Translations under genes and position numbers: made by a program | Shown here: piece by piece, positions 1 to 8,095 of the stretch | Layout: every line of letters starts with the position of its first letter | Numbering within the stretch: the stretch's first letter is position 1 | Source: JBECKR01 sp040235415 | GTDB lineage: Bacteria; Acidobacteriota; Polarisedimenticolia; Polarisedimenticolales; Polarisedimenticolaceae | Assembly: GCA_040235415.1 (NCBI GenBank) | Contig: JBECKR010000316.1 | Location: forward strand, 1-21,276 | Length of the DNA stretch: 21,276 bases | Reading direction: 5' to 3' | Notes under the pieces: generated by a model | Database searches by the model: none | The model's input: only the letters and a program-made list of their open reading frames with translations | Told to the model about the DNA's origin: nothing

Positions 1-398
1 CCGTCGTGCGCGGCGAGCTCGAGCTCCTCTAGGGTCTCGACTCCGAGCGCCTCGTGGATCCTCGACGCCAGCTCCTCGCCGATGCCGGGGACGCGGGTGA
101 ACAGGTCCTCGGGCGCAACCTCCCCGCGCAGCCGATCGAGCAGCGCGAGCCGGCCGCTCGTCACGAGCTCCTCGATCGCGGACGCGAGGCTCTCGCCGAT
201 GCCGGGCAGCGCCTCGAGGCCGTCCCGGCCCTCCGCCGCCACGAGGTCCGCGAGGTCGCGGTCGAGCGCCCGCACGGTCTGCGCCGCCTCGCGCCAGGCG
301 CGCACCCGGAAGGGATTCGCGGTCTGGGTCGAGAGCAGGTCCGCGACCTCCTCCAGCCGATCGGCGACGGAATCGTTGTCCAGAGCGGCGGGCGCCAT
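1..398 (-). CDS. Helix-hairpin-helix DNA-binding protein, PolX N-terminal-like (partial)
   Basis: This is the N-terminal 132 codons of a gene that runs off the left edge of the window. The ATG at 398 is preceded by GGAGG with a 5-nt spacer. The N-terminus (about residues 8-60, with NPFRVRAWREAA) matches the helical 8-kDa-type domain of family X polymerases. Two helix-hairpin-helix motifs follow, LPGIGESLA (64-72) and VPGIGEELA (103-111), which bind the DNA backbone without sequence specificity. This could be the start of a full PolX polymerase/exonuclease acting in gap-filling repair, or one of the shorter stand-alone HhH proteins; the catalytic part would lie outside the window. It follows a uracil-DNA glycosylase gene by 31 nt, which supports a base-excision-repair role. 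The domain call is firm; the full-length identity is open. Confidence 0.8.
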   Translation of the reverse strand, partial: MAPAALDNDSVADRLEEVADLLSTQTANPFRVRAWREAAQTVRALDRDLADLVAAEGRDGLEALPGIGESLASAIEELVTSGRLALLDRLRGEVAPEDLFTRVPGIGEELASRIHEALGVETLEELELAAHD

Positions 399-408
399 CG
401 CGTCCTCC

Positions 409-420
409 GGGGACGTCCCC
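409..420. repeat. 12-bp perfect palindrome in the SMUG1/HhH intergene
   Basis: GGGGACGTCCCC is a perfect palindrome between the uracil-DNA glycosylase stop codon and the ribosome binding site of the HhH gene. It could be an operator or a small RNA hairpin, but in DNA this GC-rich a 12-bp palindrome can also arise by chance. Confidence 0.3.
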
Positions 421-429
421 GCGTCGAGC

Positions 430-1149
430 TTACCCGAGATCGACGCCCAGGGCGGCGAGCGCAGCGTCGGCGGCCTCCGCCCACCCGCGGTTCGCAGCGG
501 GGTTCGCGGGGCTCGGGTGGGGGACCGTCCCGATCGCGACGCCGCGGCCGGCCAGCGCCTCCCGCGCCCGTCCCTCGGCGAACTTCCCGACGCCGACGAC
601 GATCCGCGGCGACAGCGCCTCGACCGCCGCCGCGAGCGCGCGGTCGCAGGCGTCGAACAGCGGGGCGCGCTCGGTGGCAAGCAGCTTGTCCGGCGTGCGG
701 TTGCGACCGCTCGCCTCGAGGAACAGCAGAGGGCAGTAGTTCAGCACGATCGCGCGGGCGAAGAACCGCTCCGCCGATCCCGCGCGGTCCCGCGCCCAGC
801 CCCACAACCGGGTCCCGCTGACCTCGGATCTCCGGCAGGAGAACCCCTCGACGGGCCGCTTGGGGTGCTCGCGCTCGGGACGCCCGACCTCGCCCTCGAC
901 GCCGACGAACGCCCGCACCATGGCGACGTCGCCGAACGGGACGCCGGTCTGCGCCATCCCGAACGGCCCGGGATTCATGCCGAGCAGCACGATCTCGCGC
1001 GGCCGCCCGCCCCAGCGCTCGAGGTAGCGGCGGTGCGGCTCCCAGGCGTAGTCGAGCGGGTCGTAGACGTGCGACACCGGCGGGCCGAAGCGCAGCCGCT
1101 CGACGCGGCGCCGGAGGTCGCGCGCGATCCCGACGAGGGGGGAGCCCAT
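430..1149 (-). CDS. smug1: SMUG1-type uracil-DNA glycosylase
   Basis: Monofunctional glycosylase of the SMUG1 branch of the uracil-DNA glycosylase superfamily, removing uracil and oxidised pyrimidines such as 5-hydroxymethyluracil from DNA to start base-excision repair. The 239-aa protein carries motif 1, GMNPGPFGMAQTGVPFG (57-73), in which N59 corresponds to the catalytic Asn of SMUG1. It also carries the motif 2 loop HPSPANPAAN starting at H212, the residue that contacts the uracil carbonyl. Both motifs are almost identical to animal SMUG1, so the family call is very secure; repair specificity is inferred from the family. The ATG follows the EttA stop codon by 7 nt, and that stop overlaps the TGAGGA ribosome binding site, so it is translated from the ettA transcript. 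A second repair-type gene follows 31 nt downstream. Confidence 0.95.
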   Translation of the reverse strand: MGSPLVGIARDLRRRVERLRFGPPVSHVYDPLDYAWEPHRRYLERWGGRPREIVLLGMNPGPFGMAQTGVPFGDVAMVRAFVGVEGEVGRPEREHPKRPVEGFSCRRSEVSGTRLWGWARDRAGSAERFFARAIVLNYCPLLFLEASGRNRTPDKLLATERAPLFDACDRALAAAVEALSPRIVVGVGKFAEGRAREALAGRGVAIGTVPHPSPANPAANRGWAEAADAALAALGVDLG

Positions 1150-1156
1150 CGCGTCC

Positions 1157-2809
1157 TCAGTCGCGCGTCAGCTTGCGGTACTTGATGCGGTGCGGCGTGT
1201 CGGCCTCGGCGCCGAGGCGCCGCCGCCGGTCCTCCTCGTACTCTTGGTAGTTGCCCTCGAACCAGACCGCGCGGCTGTCGCCCTCGAACGCCAGCATGTG
1301 CGTCGCGATACGGTCCAGGAACCAGCGGTCGTGGCTGATCACGACGACGCAGCCGGCGAGCTCCAGGAGCGCGTTCTCGAGCGCCCGCAGGGTGTCGACG
1401 TCGAGGTCGTTCGTCGGCTCGTCGAGCAGCACGAGGTTCGCGCCGCGCTTCAGGACGCGCGCGAGGTGGACGCGGTTGCGCTCGCCGCCGGAGAGCTGGC
1501 CGACCGGCTTCTGCTGGTCGGCGCCGCGGAAGTTGAACCACGACGCGTACGCCCGAGCGGGGACTTGGCGCTTGCCGAGGTCGACGACGTCGAGGCCGTC
1601 CGAGATCGCTTCCCACACGGCCTCGTCGGGCTTCAGCGACTCGCGGCTCTGGTCGACGTACGCCATCTCCACGGTATCGCCGATCCGGAGCGTTCCGCCG
1701 TCCGGCGTCTCCTCCCCGACGATCATCCGGAACAGCGTCGTCTTTCCGGCTCCGTTCGCCCCGATCACGCCGACGATGCCGCCGGGGGGCAGCCGGAACG
1801 ACAGGCCGTCGACGAGCAGGTTGTCCCCGAACCCCTTGACGAGGTCGTCGGCCTCGACGACGACGTCACCCAGGCGCGGGCCGGGAGGGATGTAGATCTC
1901 GTCGAGCTCGATGCGGCGCTCGACGTCCTGGGCGAGGAGCTGCTCGTACGCCTCGAGCCGGGCCTTGCTCTTGGCGTGCCGCGCGCGGGGGGCCATGCGG
2001 ACCCACTCGAGCTCGCGCTCGAGCGTGCGCTGCCGCGCGAGGTTCTGCTTCTCCTCCTTCTCGAGCCGGTCCTTCTTCTGAGCGAGCCAGGACGAGTAGT
2101 TCCCCTCCCAGGGGATGCCGCGGCCGCGGTCGAGCTCCAGGATCCAGCCCGCGACGTTGTCGAGGAAGTAGCGATCGTGCGTCACGGCGACGACCGTTCC
2201 GGGGTAGGACGCGAGGTGGTGCTCGAGCCACGCTACCGACTCGGCGTCGAGGTGGTTCGTCGGTTCGTCGAGCAGCAGGAGGTCGGGCTGCTGCAGCAGC
2301 AGACGGCACAGCGCGACGCGACGGCGCTCGCCGCCCGACAACGTCGAGACGTCGGCGTCGCCGGGAGGGCAGCGCAGGGCGTCCATCGCGAGCTCGAGGC
2401 GGCTGTCCAGGTCCCACAGGTCCTGGGCCTCGATCGTGTCCTGCAGGCGCGAGAGCTCGTCCGCGGTCTCGTCGGAGTAGTCCGCGATCAACTCGTTGTA
2501 GCGGTCGAGGATCGCCTTCTTCCCGGCGACGCCCTCCTCGACGTTGCCGCGGACGTCCTTCGACGGGTCGAGCGTCGGCTCCTGCGGAAGGAACCCGACG
2601 CGGGCGCCCTTCGCGGGGAACGCCTCGCCGTCGAACTCGTGGTCGAGGCCCGCCATGATCCTCAGGAGCGAGCTCTTCCCGGCGCCGTTCAAGCCGAGGA
2701 CGCCGATCTTGGCGCCGTGGAAGAACGACAGCCAGATGTCCTTGAGGATCTCGCGCCGCGGCGGCACGACCTTCCGCACGCCCTTCATGGTGTAGATGAT
2801 GTCCGGCAT
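1157..2809 (-). CDS. ettA: Energy-dependent translational throttle protein EttA (ABC-F ATPase)
   Basis: Cytosolic ABC-F protein that binds the ribosomal E site and gates entry into elongation according to the ATP/ADP ratio. The 550-aa length fits EttA (about 555 aa in E. coli). Two ATPase domains are complete. The first has Walker A GLNGAGKSS (39-47), signature SGGE (158-161) and Walker B DEPTNHLD (181-188). The second has Walker A GANGAGKTT (350-358), LSGGE (439-443) and DEPTNDLD (463-470). A charged linker at about 245-300 corresponds to the P-site tRNA interaction motif. The N-terminus MPDIIYTMKGVRKVVPPRRE matches the EttA start closely, which fixes the ATG at 2809; a GGGGGG run lies just upstream. 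It sits 21 nt downstream of a terminator-like palindrome and leads a short operon with SMUG1 and an HhH protein. No membrane segments, as expected. Confidence 0.97.
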   Translation of the reverse strand: MPDIIYTMKGVRKVVPPRREILKDIWLSFFHGAKIGVLGLNGAGKSSLLRIMAGLDHEFDGEAFPAKGARVGFLPQEPTLDPSKDVRGNVEEGVAGKKAILDRYNELIADYSDETADELSRLQDTIEAQDLWDLDSRLELAMDALRCPPGDADVSTLSGGERRRVALCRLLLQQPDLLLLDEPTNHLDAESVAWLEHHLASYPGTVVAVTHDRYFLDNVAGWILELDRGRGIPWEGNYSSWLAQKKDRLEKEEKQNLARQRTLERELEWVRMAPRARHAKSKARLEAYEQLLAQDVERRIELDEIYIPPGPRLGDVVVEADDLVKGFGDNLLVDGLSFRLPPGGIVGVIGANGAGKTTLFRMIVGEETPDGGTLRIGDTVEMAYVDQSRESLKPDEAVWEAISDGLDVVDLGKRQVPARAYASWFNFRGADQQKPVGQLSGGERNRVHLARVLKRGANLVLLDEPTNDLDVDTLRALENALLELAGCVVVISHDRWFLDRIATHMLAFEGDSRAVWFEGNYQEYEEDRRRRLGAEADTPHRIKYRKLTRD

Positions 2810-2830
2810 GCCCCCCAGGGTAGCATTCGC

Positions 2831-2855
2831 AAAAACGGTGTCTGACACCGTTTTT
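2831..2855. repeat. REP-like palindrome, site 1 (terminator-like, contains ATPase stop codon)
   Basis: This is a perfect 25-bp inverted repeat with 12-bp arms AAAAACGGTGTC and GACACCGTTTTT around one central base. Read as minus-strand RNA it gives an A-tract, a stem and a U-tract, i.e. a bidirectional intrinsic-terminator shape. The TAA stop of the P-type ATPase gene (2854-2856) is taken from the A-tract. It shares the core GGTGTC-N-GACACC with elements at 5390-5417 and 8096-8115. Confidence 0.85.
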
Positions 2856-5331
2856 ACACGCGGTGGGGGCCGATCGGGCGCTTCAGGAACTCGAGGAAGC
2901 GGCGGTGGTGCGGACCGTGCGGGTTGCCGTGGCGGTAGATCGCGAGCTTGACGCGGTCGGTCAGGAACGCCCAGGCGATCGAGTACCCCCAGACGAGCCC
3001 GATGTCGCGCCACCCGATCGGAGCGACGAGTCCGAAGCCGTACGCCGCGACGATCGTCGCGGCGACCTTGGTCACGACCGCGGACCACACCATGACCGGG
3101 GCCGGGAACGGGCGCTCGAGCCAGGACTTCCGGGAGCGCGAGACGAACAGGACGAGGTGTCCGGCCACCGCCATCTTCAGGAACACGTAGGTCTGTACCT
3201 CGGGGATCCCGAGGTGCAGCCACGTCAGCGCGATCCACAGCATGAGGAAGCTCCCGACCACGCCGGTAAGCCCCATCGCCGTCGACACCGTCAGCACTCG
3301 GCGCATGTTCCAGCGCACCGGACGAGGATCGAGCCAGGTGCGGTCGTACGCGATCGTCATGATCGGGACGTCGTTCAGGAACGCGAGCAGGATGATCATG
3401 ACCGCGGTGATCGGGTAGAACCCGAACGCGGTCATCGCCAGCACGACGAACACCATGATGCGGATCGTCTCGGTGATGCGGTAGACGGCGTAGCTCTGCA
3501 TCCTCTCGAAGATCCGCCGCGCCTCCTCGACCGCGCGGACGATGACCCCGAGTCCGGGCGCGGTGAGCACGAGGTCGGCGGCGGCGCGGGCGGCGTCGGT
3601 CGCGCCGCTGACCGCGATCCCGACGTCCGCCTGCTTGAGGGCCGGTGCGTCGTTGACGCCGTCGCCGGTCATGCCGACGATGTGGCCGCGGTGCTGCAGC
3701 CCCCGGACGATCGCGAACTTGTGCTCCGGAAAGACCTCCGCGAATCCGGCGGCGTCCTCGGCGGCCGCGGCCGCGGCGGCGCCGTCGCCGATCTCCGCGG
3801 CGCGGAGGATCGTCCCGGGCATCCCCAGGCGCGTCGCGATCTCGCGGGCGATCGCGACGTTGTCGCCGGTCACCATCTTGACGGCGATGCCGTGCATGCC
3901 CGCCTGTGCGATCGTCTCGGCGGAATCCTCGCGCGGCGGGTCGTGCAGCGGCAGGAGCCCGAGGAACCGCCACGGCCCCTCGCCGTCCCGGCGGGCGACG
4001 CCGAGGGTACGGAAGCCGCGCGACGCGAGCGCGTCGACCTCCGCTCCGGCGCGCCGCCGGAGGTCGTCGTCTTCCGAGCACATCGCGAGGATAACCTGCG
4101 GGGCCCCCTTCGAGACCCGGAAGGTCTCGTCCCCGGGCCCGGCGATCGTCGCCTCCGTGCGCTTTCCGACCGGATCGAACGGCACGAACGCGAGTTGACG
4201 GTAGCGCTCGAGCACCGCGCGGTCGGGGAGCCCGGCCAGCACCGCGAGGTCGATCGGATCGGCGTCCTCCTCGCGGCACGCGAGCGCCCCCGCCAGGACC
4301 GCGTCGTCGGCGGCTCCGTCTCCGACGGAGAACGGCTCCCCGAGCGTCAGACGGTTCTGCGTCAGCGTCCCGGTCTTGTCGCTGCACAGCACGTTCATCC
4401 CGGCCATCTCCTCGACCGACTCGAGGCGCGTGACGATGGCCTTCATGTGCGACAGCGCCAGCGCGCCGACCGCCATCGTGACCGACAGCACCGCCGGCAT
4501 CGCGACCGGGATCGACGCGACCGTGAGGATCAGCGCGAACTGGACGAGCTCGAGGAGCGGGCTTCCGCGGAACAGCTGCACGACGACGAGCGCCGCGACG
4601 AGCCCGATGCTGAGGTAGATGAGGTAGTCGCCGATCTGGAGGACGGCGCGCTGGAAGTGCGATGGCCGGCCCGCGGCGGCGACCAGGCGGGCGGTGCGGC
4701 CGAAGTAGGTGGCTGCTCCCGTCGCGGTCACGACGCCGACCATCTCGCCCTGTCGGGCGGCCGTGCCGGAGTACGCGACGTCGCCGACGCGCTTGTCGAC
4801 CGGGAGCGACTCGCCGGTCAACGCCGACTGGTCGACACCGAGGTAGTCGCCCTCGAGCAGCTTGACGTCCGCCGGGACGACGTCGCCCAGCCGGACCCGC
4901 ACGATGTCTCCGGGAACGAGCCGCGCCGCGGGAAGCACGCGCCAGCGCCCCGAGCGCCGCACGCGCGCCTCCGGCGCGAGCTTGCGCCGCAGCGCCTCGA
5001 CCGCGTTGCCCGCGGCGTACTCCTGCCAGAACCCGACGGCGGCGTTGAACAGCAGCAACGCGACGATGATCCAGAAGTCCGCCCAGTGCCGCACGACGAG
5101 CGAGAGCGCGGCCGCGACCTCGATCATCCACGGGATCGGTCCCCAGAAATAGCCGAGGAACCGCAGGATCGGATGGCGGCGCTCCTCGGCCAGCGCGTTG
5201 GGCCCGAACTGCGCGAGCCGGCGCTCCGCCTCGGCGTCGTCGAGCCCCTCGAGTCGGCTCTCGAGGGAGCCGAGCAACGCTTCGGGGGCTTCCGCGGCGG
5301 CCTTGTCGGCCTCGATGGCGGCGAGCGGCAT
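2854..5331 (-). CDS. P3A-type plasma-membrane H+-transporting ATPase
   Basis: P-type ATPase that probably exports protons across the cytoplasmic membrane. The 825-aa protein shows, in order, two N-terminal membrane helices (about 58-110), actuator loop TGES (172-175), TM4 motif PVAMP (275-279), phosphorylation site DKTGT (D318), nucleotide-binding KGAP (408-411), hinge TGDGVND (555-561) and the remaining membrane helices to about 790. The TM6 segment FLNDVPIMTIAYD has an Asp (D654) at the position of the proton-binding Asp of plant and fungal H+-ATPases, supporting P3A over Ca2+ or heavy-metal types. The long C-terminal autoinhibitory domain of eukaryotic relatives is absent, as usual in bacteria. 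I chose the ATG at 5331 because GAGG lies 6 nt upstream; an in-frame ATG at 5370 (838 aa) has AGG too close to it. REP-like palindromes lie at both ends, and the downstream one provides the stop codon. Confidence 0.92.
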   Translation of the reverse strand: MPLAAIEADKAAAEAPEALLGSLESRLEGLDDAEAERRLAQFGPNALAEERRHPILRFLGYFWGPIPWMIEVAAALSLVVRHWADFWIIVALLLFNAAVGFWQEYAAGNAVEALRRKLAPEARVRRSGRWRVLPAARLVPGDIVRVRLGDVVPADVKLLEGDYLGVDQSALTGESLPVDKRVGDVAYSGTAARQGEMVGVVTATGAATYFGRTARLVAAAGRPSHFQRAVLQIGDYLIYLSIGLVAALVVVQLFRGSPLLELVQFALILTVASIPVAMPAVLSVTMAVGALALSHMKAIVTRLESVEEMAGMNVLCSDKTGTLTQNRLTLGEPFSVGDGAADDAVLAGALACREEDADPIDLAVLAGLPDRAVLERYRQLAFVPFDPVGKRTEATIAGPGDETFRVSKGAPQVILAMCSEDDDLRRRAGAEVDALASRGFRTLGVARRDGEGPWRFLGLLPLHDPPREDSAETIAQAGMHGIAVKMVTGDNVAIAREIATRLGMPGTILRAAEIGDGAAAAAAAEDAAGFAEVFPEHKFAIVRGLQHRGHIVGMTGDGVNDAPALKQADVGIAVSGATDAARAAADLVLTAPGLGVIVRAVEEARRIFERMQSYAVYRITETIRIMVFVVLAMTAFGFYPITAVMIILLAFLNDVPIMTIAYDRTWLDPRPVRWNMRRVLTVSTAMGLTGVVGSFLMLWIALTWLHLGIPEVQTYVFLKMAVAGHLVLFVSRSRKSWLERPFPAPVMVWSAVVTKVAATIVAAYGFGLVAPIGWRDIGLVWGYSIAWAFLTDRVKLAIYRHGNPHGPHHRRFLEFLKRPIGPHRV

Positions 5332-5389
5332 GGGACACCTCGAGTCCGGCGGCGATCGCGACATCTCCATCCTGACACGATTCGGGAAA

Positions 5390-5417
5390 GGGTGTCAGAC
5401 ACCGGTGTCGGACACCC
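5390..5417. repeat. REP-like doubled palindrome, site 2
   Basis: Two copies of the core stand head to tail: GGGTGTCAGACACC (5390-5403) followed directly by GGTGTCGGACACCC (5404-5417). The whole is itself palindromic except for the central bases of each unit, and the outer flanks are AAGGGTGTC-type. The TGA stop of the molybdenum hydroxylase gene (5395-5397) lies inside it, and the last codons of that gene are made from it. As minus-strand RNA the downstream unit folds as GGGUGU-CUG-ACACCC followed by UUU, a weak terminator shape. Confidence 0.85.
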
Positions 5418-7578
5418 TTCCGCACGGGAGGCGTCGGACGCGTGAGCCGCCCGCGGCGTGGACCGCGTTGGCGACCGCCGCCGCGACCGGGGGCAGGCCG
5501 ATCTCGCCGACGCGGCCGGGCTCGGACGATCCCTCGACGAAGTGCACCGCGACGTCGGGCGCCTCGTCGAGCCGCAGCAGGCGGTAGCGGTCGAAGTTCG
5601 TCGGCACGGCGGCTCCGTTCGCGATCTCGACCCGCCCGTACAGCGCCGCTCCCAACCCGTCGAGGACGCCGCCCTCGATCTGCGCCTCCGCGCCCGAGCG
5701 GTTCACGACCAGCCCGCAGTCGACCGCGGCGACGACCCGGTGCACTCGCGGCGCGCCGGAGCCGTCGAGCGAGACCTCGGCGACCTCGGCGACGTACGAC
5801 CCGAACGTGAAGTACGCCGCTGCGCCGAGCGCCCGCCCGCCCGGGAGCGCGCGCCCCCAGCCGGCTCGGTCCGCCGCGATCTCGAGCACGCGGCGCAGCC
5901 GCGCGGTCGACCACGTCGGCCCCCCGTGGTCGTCGTAGGGCAGCTCTCGCGGTTCGGCGAGCAATCGCAGGAGGAGCTCGACGACGTCCGATCCGGCGGC
6001 CGCCGCGACCTCGTCCAGGAACGCGCCGTCCACGAACGCGTTCGCGTTGTGCCCGGGCGCCCGCCACGCCCCGGTCGGTACCCGCGTCTCGACCGCGGTG
6101 TACTCGACCCGCACGTTCGGCAGCAGCCCCGCGGGAGGGGCGTCCGGAAAGACCTCGCTTCCTTCGGGGTGCTCGCGGTTCCCCCGGAACAGGTACCGCG
6201 AGGTCGTGGCGGCGTGCTTGTGCCACGCGAGCGGCGATCCGTCCGGCGCGAGCGCGGCGCGCATGCGATAGCCGCCCGCCGGGCGATAGTAGTCGTGCGC
6301 GAAGTCGTCCTCGCGGCTCCAGACGACCTGCACCGGCGCGCCGGCGGCCTTCGAGAGGGCGACCGCCTCGGCGACGTAGTCGACGAACAGCCGGCGCCCG
6401 AAGCCGCCGCCGACCCGCGTCATGTGCAGGATGACGCGCTCCGTCGGACAGCCCGCGACCTCGGCCGCGAGCGCGCGCGCGTCGATCGCGTCCTGGGTGG
6501 GCGCCCAGACCTCGCAGCGATCGGCCCGGACGTCGGCGGTGCAGTTCTGGGGCTCGAGCGTCGCGTGGGCCAGGAACGGGACCTCGTAGTAGGCGTCGAG
6601 CGTGCGCGCGGGTGCGCGCATCGCGGCGTCGACGTCCCCGTCGTCGCGCAGGCGCTTGCCGGGGCCGGCGACGAGCGCTCGCAGCCGACGTCCGAGCGAC
6701 GCGCCGTCCGCGCGCTCGCCCGGATCGGTCCAGGTGACGTCGAGAGCGTCCCGGCCCCGGAACGCGGCCCAGGTGTCGTCGGCGAGGACCGCGACGCCGG
6801 GAAGGAGCTCTGTCGGCTTCCCGCGACCCTCGATCCGCACGACCTGCCGGACTCCCGGCACCGCGAGCGCGGCCTCCTCGCGGTACGACGCGACCTCGGC
6901 GCCGAACGACTCGGGACGCCGGATCGCGGCGAACCGCATCCCGGGAACCCTACGGTCGAAACCGAACAGCGGACGCCCGGTGACGACGGAAGCGTTGTCG
7001 ACGCCGCCGACCCGCTTGCCGAGCAGCCGGAATCGGCCGGGCTCCTTGAGCGGGGCGTCGGCGGGAGCCGGCAGCGCAGCGGCGTCGGACGCGAGCTCGC
7101 CGTAGCCCAGGGACCTGCCGGACTCGCGGTGCAGGACCCTGCCGGAGTCGGTCTCGCAGCGCGCCGCGTCGACGCCGAGGCGTCGCGCGCCGGCCTCGAG
7201 CAGCAGGAGGCGGGCCGTGGCACCGGCGCGACGCAGCGCCTCCCAGTTCTCGACGACCGAGTTGCTGCCGCCGGCGTACTGCGCGCCGTAGCGCGCGCGG
7301 TCCTCGTCGGCCTGCTCCACCCGCACGGCGGCCCAGTCGACGTCGAGCTCCTCGGCCACGATCATCGGGAGTGCGGTCTTCACGCCTTGGCCGATCTCGG
7401 GGTTTTTGGCGGTGATCGTGACCGTCCCGTCGGGATCGATCCGGACGAACGCGTTCGGCTCGAACGACGATGCGCCGGATTCTGGCGTGGGCCCTCCCAC
7501 GCGGCACGCGACCCACAACCCTCCCGCCGCCGTCGCCCCGACGCGCAGGAACGTCCTGCGGGACAGCGCCGGACTCAT
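5395..7578 (-). CDS. Molybdenum hydroxylase large subunit, Tat-exported (IorB-like, xanthine dehydrogenase family)
   Basis: Molybdopterin-binding catalytic subunit of a two-subunit hydroxylase of the isoquinoline 1-oxidoreductase/periplasmic aldehyde dehydrogenase type; it inserts water-derived oxygen into an aldehyde or N-heterocycle. The 727-aa protein opens with a twin-arginine signal (SRRTFLRVG, 6-14, then a short hydrophobic run), indicating folded export to the periplasm. The middle contains cofactor-loop segments typical of the family (for example RVGGGFGRR and PTGAWRAPG). The active-site Glu is present in VGEIGLPP (E692). The family normally ends near RVRxLP; here RVRRLP is followed by nine extra residues, CGRVSDTGV, encoded by or beside the palindrome that supplies the stop. 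The ATG overlaps the stop of the 2Fe-2S subunit gene as ATGA. No cytochrome partner or cofactor-insertion chaperone is in the window. Substrate unknown. Confidence 0.9.
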   Translation of the reverse strand: MSPALSRRTFLRVGATAAGGLWVACRVGGPTPESGASSFEPNAFVRIDPDGTVTITAKNPEIGQGVKTALPMIVAEELDVDWAAVRVEQADEDRARYGAQYAGGSNSVVENWEALRRAGATARLLLLEAGARRLGVDAARCETDSGRVLHRESGRSLGYGELASDAAALPAPADAPLKEPGRFRLLGKRVGGVDNASVVTGRPLFGFDRRVPGMRFAAIRRPESFGAEVASYREEAALAVPGVRQVVRIEGRGKPTELLPGVAVLADDTWAAFRGRDALDVTWTDPGERADGASLGRRLRALVAGPGKRLRDDGDVDAAMRAPARTLDAYYEVPFLAHATLEPQNCTADVRADRCEVWAPTQDAIDARALAAEVAGCPTERVILHMTRVGGGFGRRLFVDYVAEAVALSKAAGAPVQVVWSREDDFAHDYYRPAGGYRMRAALAPDGSPLAWHKHAATTSRYLFRGNREHPEGSEVFPDAPPAGLLPNVRVEYTAVETRVPTGAWRAPGHNANAFVDGAFLDEVAAAAGSDVVELLLRLLAEPRELPYDDHGGPTWSTARLRRVLEIAADRAGWGRALPGGRALGAAAYFTFGSYVAEVAEVSLDGSGAPRVHRVVAAVDCGLVVNRSGAEAQIEGGVLDGLGAALYGRVEIANGAAVPTNFDRYRLLRLDEAPDVAVHFVEGSSEPGRVGEIGLPPVAAAVANAVHAAGGSRVRRLPCGRVSDTGV

Positions 7579-8039
7579 CGCGCGGCGCCGCGGGCGGCGG
7601 CGCGCACCGCCTTCCGGATGCGCACGTAGGCTCCGCAGCGGCAGAGGTTCCCGGACAGCGCGGCGTCGATCGCGCGGTCGTCCGGGTCCGGAGTCGAGGC
7701 GAGGAGCGCCGCGGCCGCCATGATCTGGCCGGCCTGGCAGTAGCCGCACTGCGGCACGTCGTGCTCGACCCAGGCGCGCTGCAAGGGATGCGAGCCGTCG
7801 GAGGACAGCCCCTCGATCGTCGTGACCCGCCGCTCTGCGACCTCTCCGACCGGAACCACGCAGGAGCGCGCCGCCTCCCCGTCGATCAGGACGGTGCAGG
7901 CGCCGCACTCGGCGATCCCGCAGCCGTACTTCGTGCCGGTGAGGCCGAGCCGATCCCGCAGCACCCAAAGCAACGGCATGTCCGGCGGGGCGTCCACCCG
8001 ACGGGCGGCCCCGTTGACGACGATCTCGAACTCCGCCAC
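7575..8039 (-). CDS. 2Fe-2S subunit of molybdenum hydroxylase (IorA-like)
   Basis: Small electron-transfer subunit that passes electrons from the molybdenum centre of the adjacent large subunit. The 154-aa protein has a plant-ferredoxin-type 2Fe-2S cluster (C40, C45, C48, C60, in CGIAECGACT) and the helical second cluster (C98, C101 in QCGYCQAGQ; C133, C135 in NLCRCG). All eight ligands are present and the length is normal. It has no signal peptide of its own; in this family the small subunit is normally carried across the membrane by the Tat signal of the large one. The start is GTG at 8039, with GGAG 7 nt upstream; no in-frame ATG fits the conserved N-terminus. Its stop overlaps the next start by 4 bp. 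It is separated from the operon upstream by 66 bp containing a REP-like palindrome. Confidence 0.93.
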   Translation of the reverse strand: MAEFEIVVNGAARRVDAPPDMPLLWVLRDRLGLTGTKYGCGIAECGACTVLIDGEAARSCVVPVGEVAERRVTTIEGLSSDGSHPLQRAWVEHDVPQCGYCQAGQIMAAAALLASTPDPDDRAIDAALSGNLCRCGAYVRIRKAVRAAARGAAR

Positions 8040-8095
8040 GTCCGGTCTCCGCCGCCCCTCCCGCGATTGTCGCGTACCCCGGCCGCCCGACTTGT

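Noticed and set aside
2863..5445. 860-codon plus-strand open frame opposite the H+-ATPase
   Set aside because: Low-complexity Arg/Asp/Glu/His-rich translation; antisense shadow of a well-defined P-type ATPase.
1157..6226. Very long minus-strand open frame running through ettA and the ATPase region upstream of it
   Set aside because: Only the part from 2809 to 1157 is EttA. The upstream extension is an Arg/Ala/Gly-rich shadow of the ATPase gene read in another frame, as usual in GC-rich DNA.
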